Positions 1 through 8,855 of a stretch of 64,000 nucleotides of DNA are shown here, piece by piece; the stretch's first letter is position 1; every line of letters begins with the position of its first letter. Under the pieces are notes generated by a model, which was not told where the DNA came from, ran no database searches, and was given only the letters and a program-made list of their open reading frames with translations. Origin of the DNA: CAZYQW01 sp964649825 (GTDB lineage Bacteria > Planctomycetota > B15-G4 > JADJEK01); contig CAZYQW010000060.1 in the NCBI GenBank assembly GCA_964649825.1, forward strand, positions 51,772 to 115,771, in the 5' to 3' direction. The translations under genes and the position numbers were made by a program.

Positions 1-1034
1 CGTCGATGTTCGGCGTCACGGCCCTCGTCGTCGGGTTCCCGTACGTGCTGCGCGGTTCGGGAGCCGCGGTCGGGGTGGAGAGCGAGCAAGCTCCCGAGGA
101 GAAGCTCGACCTCGGTGGGCAGTCGTTCGCGTTCGACTCCTTCGGGCTCGCCCGCGTGAGGGAGGTCGCCACCGGGTTCTTCGGGGCCGACCCCGCGTTG
201 GTCGTCGCCGCGATCCTCGGGCTCGCCGCCGGCTGGCGCCGGATGCGGAGGCGACGCGTCCGCGCCGTCGTGCTCGTCTATCCCACCGCGCTGGCGCTGC
301 TGTTCGTCTTCTACGAAGGGACGCACGTTCGCTACCTCGCGCCGCTCGTCCCGTTCCTGGCGCTGTTCGCGGGGGCGTTCGTCGCAGCGGGCTGGCGGCG
401 GCCGGCGCTGCGGCCGCTCCTCCTGCTGATCGTGCTGTTCCCGATGGTCCAGGTCGTGCGGCTCGCCTGGGTCCTGCACCGCACCGACACCCGGACCGCG
501 ATGCTCGGCGAGATCGCCGCGATCGTCCCGGCGAATGCCACGATCGCGGTCGAGGCGTACGGCCCGCCGCTCCGGTTCTCGCCGGCCGCGCGCGACCTCC
601 TGCTCGTGAACGGGCGGTGGACGTCGCGACGCGAGGAGCGTGAGGCGACGGACGAGGCTCCCCTCGAGCCGCACCGGCCGCCGTACCGGGTCGTGCCCCT
701 CGAGCGGTTCTACGCGTTCAAGTCGGTCTGGCCCCACCAGTGGACCGACCCCGGGAGGCGCGGCGAGGCGGAGAAACCGGTCGAGGCGTTCCTCGACGAG
801 GTGGGCGCGCGCTGGCTGGTCACGACCGAGAAGTTCCCGACCGCCCCACGCAACTCCGCGCTCGACGACGTCCTCGCCCGCCGCGGCGACAAGGTGCTGG
901 AACGGCTCCCGTACCGCGGGAGCCCGCCGGCGCACGTGAACCTGCCCATGGACCTCGGGTTCCCCCTCACGCAGATCTGGCGGGTCGAGCGACCCGGTCC
1001 CGCCCTCGCGCTCTGGCGGATCCGTCCGGGCTGA
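1..1034 (+). CDS. C-terminal part of a polytopic membrane glycosyltransferase (GT39/PMT-like), 5' truncated
   Basis: The frame is open from base 3 without a stop, so the gene begins upstream of the window. The visible part has hydrophobic helices around codons 1-15, 60-75, 88-102 and 105-150. It includes the loop THVRYLAPLVPFLALFAG, which resembles the RYLxPLxPFLALLAG segment near the C-terminal helices of lipid-linked-sugar glycosyltransferases of the GT39/ArnT group. The remaining ~170 residues are soluble and would lie outside the cytoplasmic membrane. The catalytic N-terminal loop with the acidic pair is not in the window, so activity cannot be checked. It precedes a GT4 gene on the same strand by about 120 bases, which fits a role in surface glycan assembly. 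The family is inferred from the helix and loop pattern only. Confidence 0.6.
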   Translation, partial: SMFGVTALVVGFPYVLRGSGAAVGVESEQAPEEKLDLGGQSFAFDSFGLARVREVATGFFGADPALVVAAILGLAAGWRRMRRRRVRAVVLVYPTALALLFVFYEGTHVRYLAPLVPFLALFAGAFVAAGWRRPALRPLLLLIVLFPMVQVVRLAWVLHRTDTRTAMLGEIAAIVPANATIAVEAYGPPLRFSPAARDLLLVNGRWTSRREEREATDEAPLEPHRPPYRVVPLERFYAFKSVWPHQWTDPGRRGEAEKPVEAFLDEVGARWLVTTEKFPTAPRNSALDDVLARRGDKVLERLPYRGSPPAHVNLPMDLGFPLTQIWRVERPGPALALWRIRPG

Positions 1035-1152
1035 CCCGACGACGAGCGGCGCGATCGCGCCGGTGGAGGATCGGTGGAGGACGGCGTGATTGCGCCGGTC
1101 GAGTCGGTTCGGTACGTACCCGGGGAATCACGACGCTTCCGGGAGATCCCGC

Positions 1153-2319
1153 GTGCGCCTCCTCGCCCTCACTCATTCGCTCTCCGACGTCGACGGCGTC
1201 GGTCGTTACGGCACCGAGGTGCTGCGGCGGGTTGCGCCATCGTTCGAGTCGGTGACCGTGCTGATCGCACGCAAGCACCGCGGGCTCTCCGCGCGCCTGC
1301 CGCCCTCGCTCGACGTGCAGGTCGCGTTGCCGCCGGATTACCTCCTGTATCTGGGGTGGCCGAAGTTCGCCGCGTATGTCCTCGCGAAGATGCCCGCGGT
1401 GATCCGCGCCGCGCGCGACTGCGACCTGATCCACGCGCTCTCCGACTACCCGCACGCGCTGATGGCCGTCGTCGCGGGGCATTGGATGAAGAAGCCGGTC
1501 GTCGTCTCCGGACACGGCACCTATTCGGTCGCGCCGTTCCAGTACCGCGGCCATCGCCGCCTCATCCGATGGGCGTACTCGCGGGCGGACGCGGTCTTGA
1601 TGGGGAGCCGCTTCGCGCTCGGACGTCTCGAAGAGCAGGTGAAGCTCGAGAACGCCCGTGTGGTCCGGTACGGCGTCGACCTGGACCAGTTCGCGGTCGC
1701 GTCCGAGAAGCCGGTCCCGGCCGGCACGCCGCGACGCTACGTGCTGACGATCGGCGAGGTGAAGGAGCGGAAGGGGCACCACGTCTCGATCCCTGCGTTC
1801 CTGAAGGTCGCGCCGATGCATCCGGACGTCGATCTGGTGGTGATCGGCAACCGCGTCCCGGAGCACCCGTACGACCAGGCCCGCCGGCGCGAGATCGACG
1901 CGGCCGGCCTGCGCGACCGCGTCCACTTCGTCGGCAACGTGAGCGAGGATGAGAAAGACGGGCTCCTCGCTCACGCCGAGGTGTTCCTCCTCACCCCGGT
2001 CACGAGCGCGGAAGGCGGGTTCGAGGCGTTCGGCCTGGTCTACCTCGAGGCGAACGCGTGCGGCGTGCCGACGGTCGGGATCCGCGACTCGGGAGCGGAA
2101 GACGCGATCCGCGACGGCGAAACCGGGTTCCTGGCCGACAAGGACGACGTGGATGGCGTGGCGGAACGACTCGACCGATTGCTCGGCGATCCGGACCTTC
2201 GCGGACAGCTCGGCCGCGCAGGCCGCACCTGGGCGGCCGAGAATCACTGGGACCGAACCGCGGCAGAGATTCGTGGAATCTACGGCAAACTATTGGAACG
2301 AAAAAAGATAGGTCGATGA
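1153..2319 (+). CDS. GT4-family glycosyltransferase
   Basis: Cytosolic GT-B retaining glycosyltransferase of 388 residues, predicted to move a sugar from a nucleotide-sugar donor to a growing glycan. The N-terminal half starts RLLALTHSL with the glycine-containing DGVGRYG acceptor loop. The C-terminal half carries LTIGEVKERKGHH and the donor-binding EAFGLVYLEANACGVP motif with the paired glutamates (E-x7-E) typical of GT4. I chose the GTG at 1153 because GGGAGA lies 6-7 bases upstream and homologues begin at this hydrophobic strand; an in-frame start at 1090 would add 21 unlikely residues. It follows a membrane glycosyltransferase and precedes a radical SAM gene on the same strand. Donor and acceptor cannot be read from sequence. 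Confidence 0.85.
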   Translation: MRLLALTHSLSDVDGVGRYGTEVLRRVAPSFESVTVLIARKHRGLSARLPPSLDVQVALPPDYLLYLGWPKFAAYVLAKMPAVIRAARDCDLIHALSDYPHALMAVVAGHWMKKPVVVSGHGTYSVAPFQYRGHRRLIRWAYSRADAVLMGSRFALGRLEEQVKLENARVVRYGVDLDQFAVASEKPVPAGTPRRYVLTIGEVKERKGHHVSIPAFLKVAPMHPDVDLVVIGNRVPEHPYDQARRREIDAAGLRDRVHFVGNVSEDEKDGLLAHAEVFLLTPVTSAEGGFEAFGLVYLEANACGVPTVGIRDSGAEDAIRDGETGFLADKDDVDGVAERLDRLLGDPDLRGQLGRAGRTWAAENHWDRTAAEIRGIYGKLLERKKIGR

Positions 2320-2339
2320 TCCGCGTTCGATCGTCGTGG

Positions 2340-2382
2340 GATGGAGAAGCTCGCTCCATCGTCACCGTCGGTGCGGTATCAT
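2340..2382 (+). promoter_or_regulatory. Hairpin plus -10-like element before the first radical SAM gene
   Basis: The 227-base gap between the GT4 gene and the radical SAM gene contains a 7-bp stem (2340-2346 with 2354-2360). Just downstream is a TATCAT hexamer at 2377-2382, five of six matches to TATAAT. I see no good -35 at the right distance and no U-tract after the stem, so both assignments are weak. Nothing else in the gap looks coding. Confidence 0.25.
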
Positions 2383-2546
2383 TCCCGCGGTCGTTCACGC
2401 GAGAGGCCCGGGGCTCGCTCGGCGTCGAGTTCCTGGAGAGTCTTGGCCGATCTCGCTTCGTGAGCTATCCACTTGGACGAGCCTAAGTCAGGGCGGCCCG
2501 CCGCCTCGACGTGTTTCGCGAGCCGACGAACCGGAGTCCGGAGCCG

Positions 2547-3959
2547 ATGAACAAAACGCTGTTGATGTACGTCACGCCCCCGGGGCAGGACGACGACTAC
2601 ATCGCCATGCCGCTCGGAATCATCTACCTGGGTGCGATCGTGCGAGAGTCGGGGCTCCCCGTGGAGTGCCTCGACGAGCGCGTGTCGACCGAGGACGAGG
2701 TGAAGGCGGCGATCGCCCGGAACGACGTCATCGGCCTCTCGGCGCTCACGCCGCACGTGGGCCGGGCGATCCGCTGGGCCGAGTACGCGAAGCGGATGGG
2801 CAAGAAGGTGATGATGGGAGGGCCGCACGCGACCGTCGATCCCGACACCTTCCTCGACTCCGGACACTTCCACGTCGTCGTGCGCGGCGAGGCCGAGGAC
2901 GCGATCGTCCCGGTCATCAAGCACTTCGACGAGCCGGACGCGCTGGCCGAGATCCTCGGGCTGAACTTCTACACCAAGAGCGGCGAGAAGACCCAGACGC
3001 CCGATCGTCCCCTGATCAAGGGCAGCGAGCTCGACGGCATCCCGTTCCCGGCGTGGGACATGCTCCCGTTCGACCGCTATACCGCGCTGAACCGGGAGCG
3101 TCTGTTCTACATCTTCACCAGCCGCGGCTGCCCGTTCCGCTGCATCTACTGCCAGAAGGAGCTGACCGGGCGCGGCTTCCGCACTCGCAGCGTGAAGAAC
3201 ATCGTGGACGAGCTCGAGCTGATCGTCGATCGCTACAAGCCGGGGAACATCCTCTTCATCGACGAGCTCTTCACCTGTCAGAAGAAGCGCGTCTACGAGA
3301 TCTGCGACGAGATCATCCGGCGCGGCCTCAAGCTCAACTGGGCCTGCGAGACGCGCGTCGACATGATCGACTACGAGATGGCGGTGAGGATGCGCAAGGC
3401 CGGCTGCCGGCGCCTCTACTTCGGAGTCGAGACCGGCTCGCAGCGCTCGCTCGACACGCTGAAGAAGGACTGCAAGGCGTACAAGATCGTCGAGGCGATC
3501 CGCATCGTCCGTCGGGCCGGGATCTGGACCAAGGTGTTCCTGATCGTCGGGACGCCGGGCGAGACGATGGAGGACATCCGCGAGACCGAGCGCGTCATGC
3601 GCCTTGCGATGCCGGACCTGATCCGCGCGTCGCTCTTCAACCCGCTGACCGCGACCGAGTCGTTCGACAAGTTCAAGGACCGCATCGATCCCGAGCTCGT
3701 CTTCACCGAGTACGTCGATTCCGAGCGCTCGCCGTACATCCACGAGAACTTCGACAACGACGAGCTGAATCGCGTGCGCCGCAAGATGGTCTCGGACTAC
3801 GAGCGCTGGTACAACACGGCGCCGCAACGTGCGAAGCGTTGGTTCAGCCGGCTGCAGTACTACTTCGAGAACCTCGAGGAGGGGAAGGTGCGGTTGAAGC
3901 GCGCGGTCGGGATCGGGAAGAAGCCGGAGTCGGTCGGAGTCGGCAGCATGGATATCTAG
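2547..3959 (+). CDS. Cobalamin-binding-type radical SAM protein
   Basis: 470-residue protein with an N-terminal B12-binding-like Rossmann region. MPLGIIYLGAIVRESG and GKKVMMGGPHATVDPD are typical of the BchE/HpnP-like class. A radical SAM TIM barrel follows. The cluster motif is SRGCPFRCIYCQ (C-x3-C-x2-C) near residue 195, with the GVETGS strand and the GTPGET loop further on. Such enzymes bind a 4Fe-4S cluster and SAM and often methylate or rearrange unactivated carbons; the substrate is unknown. The classical DxHxxG cobalamin-lower-ligand motif is not seen, as is common in this class, so base-off binding is uncertain. The ATG at 2547 has GGAG shortly upstream. Glycosyltransferases on both sides suggest a glycan or lipid-linked substrate. 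A paralogue lies at 12106-13509. Confidence 0.85.
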   Translation: MNKTLLMYVTPPGQDDDYIAMPLGIIYLGAIVRESGLPVECLDERVSTEDEVKAAIARNDVIGLSALTPHVGRAIRWAEYAKRMGKKVMMGGPHATVDPDTFLDSGHFHVVVRGEAEDAIVPVIKHFDEPDALAEILGLNFYTKSGEKTQTPDRPLIKGSELDGIPFPAWDMLPFDRYTALNRERLFYIFTSRGCPFRCIYCQKELTGRGFRTRSVKNIVDELELIVDRYKPGNILFIDELFTCQKKRVYEICDEIIRRGLKLNWACETRVDMIDYEMAVRMRKAGCRRLYFGVETGSQRSLDTLKKDCKAYKIVEAIRIVRRAGIWTKVFLIVGTPGETMEDIRETERVMRLAMPDLIRASLFNPLTATESFDKFKDRIDPELVFTEYVDSERSPYIHENFDNDELNRVRRKMVSDYERWYNTAPQRAKRWFSRLQYYFENLEEGKVRLKRAVGIGKKPESVGVGSMDI

Positions 3960-4013
3960 AGAGGTCGTCGGGCGCGGGCGGGGAGCCCTCCGTTCACCGG
4001 CGGTGGTCCTACG

Positions 4014-5303
4014 ATGCGCGTCCTCATAGTGAACGACCTGTATGGACCGTCTTCCGCGGCTGGGGTCGCCGTCGGGACCGCGCGGGCGCTCGTGGAGCGG
4101 GGACATGACGTCGCGTTCGCGGCGACCGTTCAGGAGAAGGGGAAGGGCGGGACGTTCCGCGAACCTTCGGGCCTGGACGTCCACCTGATCGAGACCGACG
4201 CATACGATCTGCGCTGGCGGTCGTGGCGGAGCCTGTGGAATCGGCGAGCGGTGCGCGGGCTCGCGGGCGTGATCGACGCCGTGCAGCCAGACGTGGTCCA
4301 CTTCCACAACGTCCACATCCATTTCTCCTATCGCGCGCTGGCGGTCGCGGCGCGGGCGGGTGTCGCCGTCGTGTTGAGCGTTCACGACGTCATGCCGTTC
4401 TGCTTCCAGAAGATGTTCTGTTTCGTCCACGAGGGGCTCGCGCCGAACGGGCCGCCGATCTCGTTCCGTGCGCCGATGCCACGGTGCATCCCGTGCGCGC
4501 GCTTCCGCTACAACCCGATCCGGAACGCTTGGATCAAGCGACACTTCCGCCGTTACGTGACGCGGCTGCTCGCGGTCTCCGATGAAATGGCTCGCGCGCT
4601 CCGCGAGAACGGGATCGAGAACGTCGAGACCCTCGCCAACGGGATCGACCCGCGCGGCGCGACGACGAGCCGCGGCGGCGAGGAGTTTCGCGCGCGGCAC
4701 GGTCTGACCGGCCGGAAGGTCGTGCTCTACGGCGGCCGGCTCGATCATCGCAAGGGCGCCGAGCACCTGATCCGTGCGATGGCGCAGGTGCGCGAGCGGC
4801 TGCCGACGGCCGCGCTGCTCGTGGTCGGCTCGTCGCACGGCGGCTACGAGGATCGCATGGTCGACCTCGCGCACTCGCTCGGCCTCGGCGACGCGATGGT
4901 CACGACCGGCTGGCTCGACCAGGACGAGATGGCGCGCGCGTACGAGGCGGCCGACGTGATCTGCACGCCGTCGCTCATCTTCGAGTCGTTCGGACTCATC
5001 AACGCCGAGGGGATGCTGCGCGGCAAGCCGGCCGTCACGGCGTACTTCGGCGGGCCGAAGGACGTCGTCGAGGACGGCGTGAGCGGCTACCACGTGAATC
5101 CCCTTCACGTCGACGAACTCGTCGACCGCATCGGGCGCCTGCTCGCCGACGACGGGCTGCGTGAGCGGATGGGCCGGGCGGCCCGGGAGCGGATCCTCAC
5201 GCGGTTCTCCCTCCCGATCCAGGCCGAGCGACTGGAGCGCCTGTACGCCTCGCTCGGCCGGACGCAGCGGGAGCCGGCGCCGGTCGGGAGCGCGGCGTCG
5301 TGA
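4014..5303 (+). CDS. GT4-family glycosyltransferase
   Basis: 429-residue GT-B glycosyltransferase. The N-terminal Rossmann domain begins MRVLIVNDLYGPSSAAG. The DVVHFHNVHIHFSY and SVHDVMPFCF segments are characteristic of GT4 acceptor domains. The C-terminal domain has VLYGGRLDHRKG and the donor motif IFESFGLINAEGMLRGKP (E-x7-E). A Cys-rich insertion around residues 128-165 (CFQKMFCF, then CIPCARF) is seen in a subset of GT4 enzymes and could bind metal. Its stop overlaps the next start by 4 bases, so it is translationally coupled to the acetyltransferase gene. Likely role: adding a sugar to a surface glycan on the cytoplasmic side of the membrane. Confidence 0.85.
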   Translation: MRVLIVNDLYGPSSAAGVAVGTARALVERGHDVAFAATVQEKGKGGTFREPSGLDVHLIETDAYDLRWRSWRSLWNRRAVRGLAGVIDAVQPDVVHFHNVHIHFSYRALAVAARAGVAVVLSVHDVMPFCFQKMFCFVHEGLAPNGPPISFRAPMPRCIPCARFRYNPIRNAWIKRHFRRYVTRLLAVSDEMARALRENGIENVETLANGIDPRGATTSRGGEEFRARHGLTGRKVVLYGGRLDHRKGAEHLIRAMAQVRERLPTAALLVVGSSHGGYEDRMVDLAHSLGLGDAMVTTGWLDQDEMARAYEAADVICTPSLIFESFGLINAEGMLRGKPAVTAYFGGPKDVVEDGVSGYHVNPLHVDELVDRIGRLLADDGLRERMGRAARERILTRFSLPIQAERLERLYASLGRTQREPAPVGSAAS

Positions 5304-6397
5304 CGAGCGCAAGCTATGCCACCCGCCCGGCGGGTCCCGAAGACGCCGACGTCCTGATCGGGCTGTTCAATCGGGCGTTCCACAAGCAGAAGGACGGCCG
5401 GACGTCCGCGTGGAAGTACTTCGAGAGCCCACACGGGGCGTCGTGCACGCTGCTCGCCGTCGGCGTCGGCGACGGCGAGGACGTGCCGCGGGCCGGGGGC
5501 GCCTACTCGTACGTGTTCCGGCGCATGACGTGGCGGGGAGAGCCGTTCCTCGGCACTCAAGCGTCCGATGCAATGGTCGACGTCGAGTTCCGGCGGCGCG
5601 GCATCTTCACCTCGTTCGACGATCAGGCCGCGGCCGAGTGCGCGCGGCGCGGCGCACCGGTCTGTTTCGCCGTGGCGGGGCGGCAGTCGATGCATGGCTT
5701 CCTGGGAAACGGTTGGCGCGACATCGGCACCTACCGGACGTACGTCGCCGTACTCGATGCGGCCGCGCTCCTGAGAGGGCGGCTCGGCTCGTTCGCGCCG
5801 CTCCTCGGCGGCGTGGTCTCCGCCGGCCTCGGGCTGCTCGGCCGGCGCGTGCGGCTCGACGACCCGAGCTCGGATCGCGTCGTCGCGATCGAGCGTTTCG
5901 ACGACCGCGTCGATCGCCTGTGGGAACGGGTGAAGGACGACCTCCCGCTCGCCGGAGTCCGCGACGCCGCGTACCTGAACTGGCGTTACTTCGACACGCC
6001 CACGAAGAAGCACCGAGTGCTTGGCGTCGAGCGCGACGGCGAGCTGGTCGCGTACGTCGTACTCGAGGACGGACACCGTCGCGGCTACGTCGTGGACCTT
6101 CTCGGGTTGGACGCGCGGGCCGAAGATGCGGCGCTCCGCGGCGCGCTCCGATGCCTGAAGGAGCGCGGGATCCCGCTGGTCTTCCTGTCGACGCTCCCCT
6201 GCCCCCGGACGCGCGATCTTCTGCGGCGCAACGGCCTGTTCCCGCATCCGAGGAGGAAGCCGTTCCGGACCGCCACGCCGTTCATCGTGCGCGTGCTGCG
6301 CGAGGACGCGAAGCCGGCGCCGCCGGTGTTGCTCGATCCCGAGTCCTGGTACGTGCTGGACGGCGATCGCGACGTCGAGCACGTCTCACCGGCTTGA
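5300..6397 (+). CDS. Tandem GNAT-fold acyltransferase
   Basis: 365 residues starting at a GTG that overlaps the previous stop (GTGA). The first half shows the acyl-CoA-binding region VEFRRRGIFTSFDDQAAAE, a variant of the GNAT V-x-x-x-x-R-x-x-G signature. The second half repeats a GNAT-like pattern, with YLNWRYFDTP, a strand block ending YVVDLLGL and a FLSTLPC strand. This two-lobed form is common next to polysaccharide gene clusters and probably acylates a sugar or a carrier-bound intermediate. The neighbours, GT4 upstream and a deacetylase 11 bases downstream, support a glycan-decoration role. The substrate is inferred only. Confidence 0.7.
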   Translation: MTSASYATRPAGPEDADVLIGLFNRAFHKQKDGRTSAWKYFESPHGASCTLLAVGVGDGEDVPRAGGAYSYVFRRMTWRGEPFLGTQASDAMVDVEFRRRGIFTSFDDQAAAECARRGAPVCFAVAGRQSMHGFLGNGWRDIGTYRTYVAVLDAAALLRGRLGSFAPLLGGVVSAGLGLLGRRVRLDDPSSDRVVAIERFDDRVDRLWERVKDDLPLAGVRDAAYLNWRYFDTPTKKHRVLGVERDGELVAYVVLEDGHRRGYVVDLLGLDARAEDAALRGALRCLKERGIPLVFLSTLPCPRTRDLLRRNGLFPHPRRKPFRTATPFIVRVLREDAKPAPPVLLDPESWYVLDGDRDVEHVSPA

Positions 6398-6408
6398 AGA
6401 GGAATCGG

Positions 6409-7497
6409 ATGGCGCTCTCGAGGAACGTCGTCAAGGACCGCGTGAGGAAAGGGTTGCGCCGCGTGCTCTGCGCCATGAACGGTGCGGGGCTCGGACTGCT
6501 GCTCCGGAAGCTCGGCTTCGCCCGCGGTGGCGGCATCGTGATGACGCATTGCGTCGGGCACGTCCCGGAGACGGCGTACCTCCCCGCCGACATGAAGACG
6601 TCGACGACGAAGGTGGAGGCGCTGCTGCGGGCGCTCCGCCGGCGCGGCATCCGGTGCGTGTCGATCCGCGAGCTCGTGGCGGCGTTGGACCGCGGCGAGG
6701 GGGCGCACGACCTGATGGCGTTCACCATGGACGACGGGTACCGCGACAATCTCACCCAGGCGCTGCCGGTCCTCCGGCGGTTCGGCGCCTCGGGGACCGT
6801 GTTCGTCGAGACGCACGTGGTCGACACGCGCGAGGTGTCCTGGATGCACCGCTACTTCTACGTCGTGAGCCGGCGCGACGAGGCGTTCTTCGCGAACGAG
6901 TACGCGCGGCGGACGGCGGAACCCGCGATCCGCGACAAGATCACCGCCGCGGCGGCCGCCGCGACGTCGTCCGACCGGGCCCGGTACGATCTGAAACGCA
7001 TCCTCAAGTACGACGCAGATCTCCGCGACCGCGACCGCGTCAGCCGCGAGATCCTCGCCGAGATCGGAGCGAGCGACGCCGTGATCGCCGGCGCCTATCT
7101 CACGTGGGATGACGTCCGTGCGCTCGACGCGGGGGGGGTGGAGATCGGTGCCCACACCCTCCACCACGAGATCTTGGCGCGGCTCGACGAAGCGGGCGTT
7201 CGGCACGAGATCGAGGGCTCGACGCACGCGTTGCTGCGCCACGTCGAAGGCCGCGTCGAGAGCTTCGCGTATCCGTTCGGTCGACCATGGGACTACACCG
7301 AGACGTGCTTCCCGATCCTGCGAGAGAACGGCTACAAGTCGTCTTGCGCCGCGATCGACGGAACGAACGACCCCGGGACCGACCGGATGCAATTACGTCG
7401 GTTGCCCTTGAACGACCAGATCCCTCTGTCCGATATCCTGGCAGAGATCGACGGGACCTTGCCGCTCGCGCGGCGTCTCCTCCGCGTACAGTTGTGA
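6409..7497 (+). CDS. Polysaccharide deacetylase (NodB homology domain)
   Basis: 362-residue CE4-family deacetylase. Motif 1 is FTMDDGYRDN, with the Asp pair used as base and metal ligand. Motif 2 is HTLHHE, giving the H-x3-H metal ligands. The late AYPFGRP segment corresponds to the family's motif 3. An insertion of about 130 residues between motifs 1 and 2 (DEAFFANEYARR to RVSREILAEI) makes it longer than minimal NodB domains and resembles the polysaccharide-biosynthesis subfamily. No signal peptide is evident, so it may act on lipid-linked intermediates at the inner face. The ATG at 6409 has AAGAGGA 4-10 bases upstream. It probably removes N-acetyl groups from the glycan made by this cluster. 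Confidence 0.85.
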   Translation: MALSRNVVKDRVRKGLRRVLCAMNGAGLGLLLRKLGFARGGGIVMTHCVGHVPETAYLPADMKTSTTKVEALLRALRRRGIRCVSIRELVAALDRGEGAHDLMAFTMDDGYRDNLTQALPVLRRFGASGTVFVETHVVDTREVSWMHRYFYVVSRRDEAFFANEYARRTAEPAIRDKITAAAAAATSSDRARYDLKRILKYDADLRDRDRVSREILAEIGASDAVIAGAYLTWDDVRALDAGGVEIGAHTLHHEILARLDEAGVRHEIEGSTHALLRHVEGRVESFAYPFGRPWDYTETCFPILRENGYKSSCAAIDGTNDPGTDRMQLRRLPLNDQIPLSDILAEIDGTLPLARRLLRVQL

Positions 7498-7583
7498 TTC
7501 CACCCGATGCCTCGACTGGTCTGGAATCGAACCTTGGAGTCGTTTCGACCGTGACAGCTCAGCGAGTCAGGAGCCATGGCTAG

Positions 7584-8813
7584 ATGTCGATGAGCGCGCG
7601 GGAGTTGGGTCTGCTGGCGGCGGCGTTCGGCGTCGTCCTGGGCCTCGTGCTGGTCCCGATCTTCCGACGGATCGCTCGGTGGGCCGGCGTGGTCGATCGG
7701 CCGGACGAACGGCCGGGAGGCCGCAAGACGCAACGCTCCGCGATGCCGCTCCTCGGCGGCGCCGCGGTCGCGGTCGCCGCCACGCTCGCGGTCTTCCTGG
7801 CCCTCGTGTTCCCGCACGGGTCGCGGACGATCACACTCGACCAACACGGGCACATCCTGCTCGCGGCCTTGCTCACGTTCTTGATCGGGCTCGTCGACGA
7901 CGTCTTCAAGGACAAGGTCGGGCCGCTGCCGAAGTTCATCGGGCAGTTCGTCGCCGTCGCGTTCCTCTTCGGCAAGCACTGGGAACACGTCTTCACCGGC
8001 GAGGCGACGCCGGGCGAGATTTTCCACGTCATCACGATCTCGATCTGGTTCCTGACCGTGGTGAACGCGGTCAACTTCGTCGACAACATGAACGGTCTCT
8101 GCTCGGGCCTCGCGACGATCTCGCTTCTCGTCGGGTTGGTCGGGGTGACCGGCCGCCCGGACGTCCGCTGGGCGGTGATCGCCGGCGGACTCGGCGGCGC
8201 GATGCTCGGGTTCTTGCCGTACAACTACCCCCGCGCGCGCATCTACCTGGGGGATGCGGGGAGCCACCTGACCGGGTTCTTCCTCGCGCTGCTCTCGCTC
8301 GAGTTCACGCGGGGGTTCCTCTCGAACGGCTCGCTGTTCCTCGGGTTCGACGCGTTCATTCCCGCGATGCTCCTGCTCGGCCTGCCCCTCTTCGACCTGC
8401 TGTTCTCGGTCGTGCGGCGCTACCGGGAGAAGCGGCCGCTGTTCCACGGCGACGCGCGTCACCTGTCCCACCGGCTCGTCGGCGCGGGGCTCGATCCGAC
8501 GTCGGCCGTCATGCTCCTGTGGGGCGTGCACCTGATCCTGGCCGCCGCCGGCGTGGTCGCGCTCGCGATGGACGCGCAAGGCCGCTACACGGCGTTCGTG
8601 GTGATCCTCCTCTTCCTCGGTCTGCTCGCGTCGATCCTCGTTCGGGTCGAGCGGAGGCGGGGGCGAGCTCGGAGCTTCCAACCGGTCGGCGAGGAGGTTG
8701 CGGGAAACGGCGTCGAGCCGGATACGCTCTCGCCTCCGTCGACGAACGGCGACGTCGCCGGGCATCGCGTGCCGGGGTCGCCGGACTCCGCACGGCGGCG
8801 ATCGAGCGACTGA
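7584..8813 (+). CDS. WecA/TagO-type polyprenyl-phosphate sugar-1-phosphate transferase
   Basis: Integral membrane enzyme of 409 residues in the MraY/WecA family. It would transfer a HexNAc-1-phosphate from UDP-sugar to undecaprenyl phosphate and so initiate glycan assembly. Family motifs appear in order: GLVDDVFKDK (Mg-binding DD), NAVNFVDNMNGL, PRARIYLGDAGS and a cytoplasmic ARHLSHRL resembling the WecA HIHH/HLSH loop. About ten hydrophobic helices are visible. The HLSHRL loop and missing MraY-specific helix motifs favour WecA/TagO over MraY. The C-terminal ~60 residues are a hydrophilic Arg/Ser/Pro-rich tail. AGGAG lies 11 bases before the ATG. This would be the priming step for the glycan cluster around it. 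Confidence 0.85.
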   Translation: MSMSARELGLLAAAFGVVLGLVLVPIFRRIARWAGVVDRPDERPGGRKTQRSAMPLLGGAAVAVAATLAVFLALVFPHGSRTITLDQHGHILLAALLTFLIGLVDDVFKDKVGPLPKFIGQFVAVAFLFGKHWEHVFTGEATPGEIFHVITISIWFLTVVNAVNFVDNMNGLCSGLATISLLVGLVGVTGRPDVRWAVIAGGLGGAMLGFLPYNYPRARIYLGDAGSHLTGFFLALLSLEFTRGFLSNGSLFLGFDAFIPAMLLLGLPLFDLLFSVVRRYREKRPLFHGDARHLSHRLVGAGLDPTSAVMLLWGVHLILAAAGVVALAMDAQGRYTAFVVILLFLGLLASILVRVERRRGRARSFQPVGEEVAGNGVEPDTLSPPSTNGDVAGHRVPGSPDSARRRSSD

Positions 8814-8855
8814 ACCGGTCGTCGCGACTCGAAACCCTGACTCGAAGGAGAACCT

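Noticed and set aside
2379..5312. 977-codon antisense frame over the radical SAM and GT4 genes
   Set aside because: No recognisable domains; the plus-strand genes are well supported.
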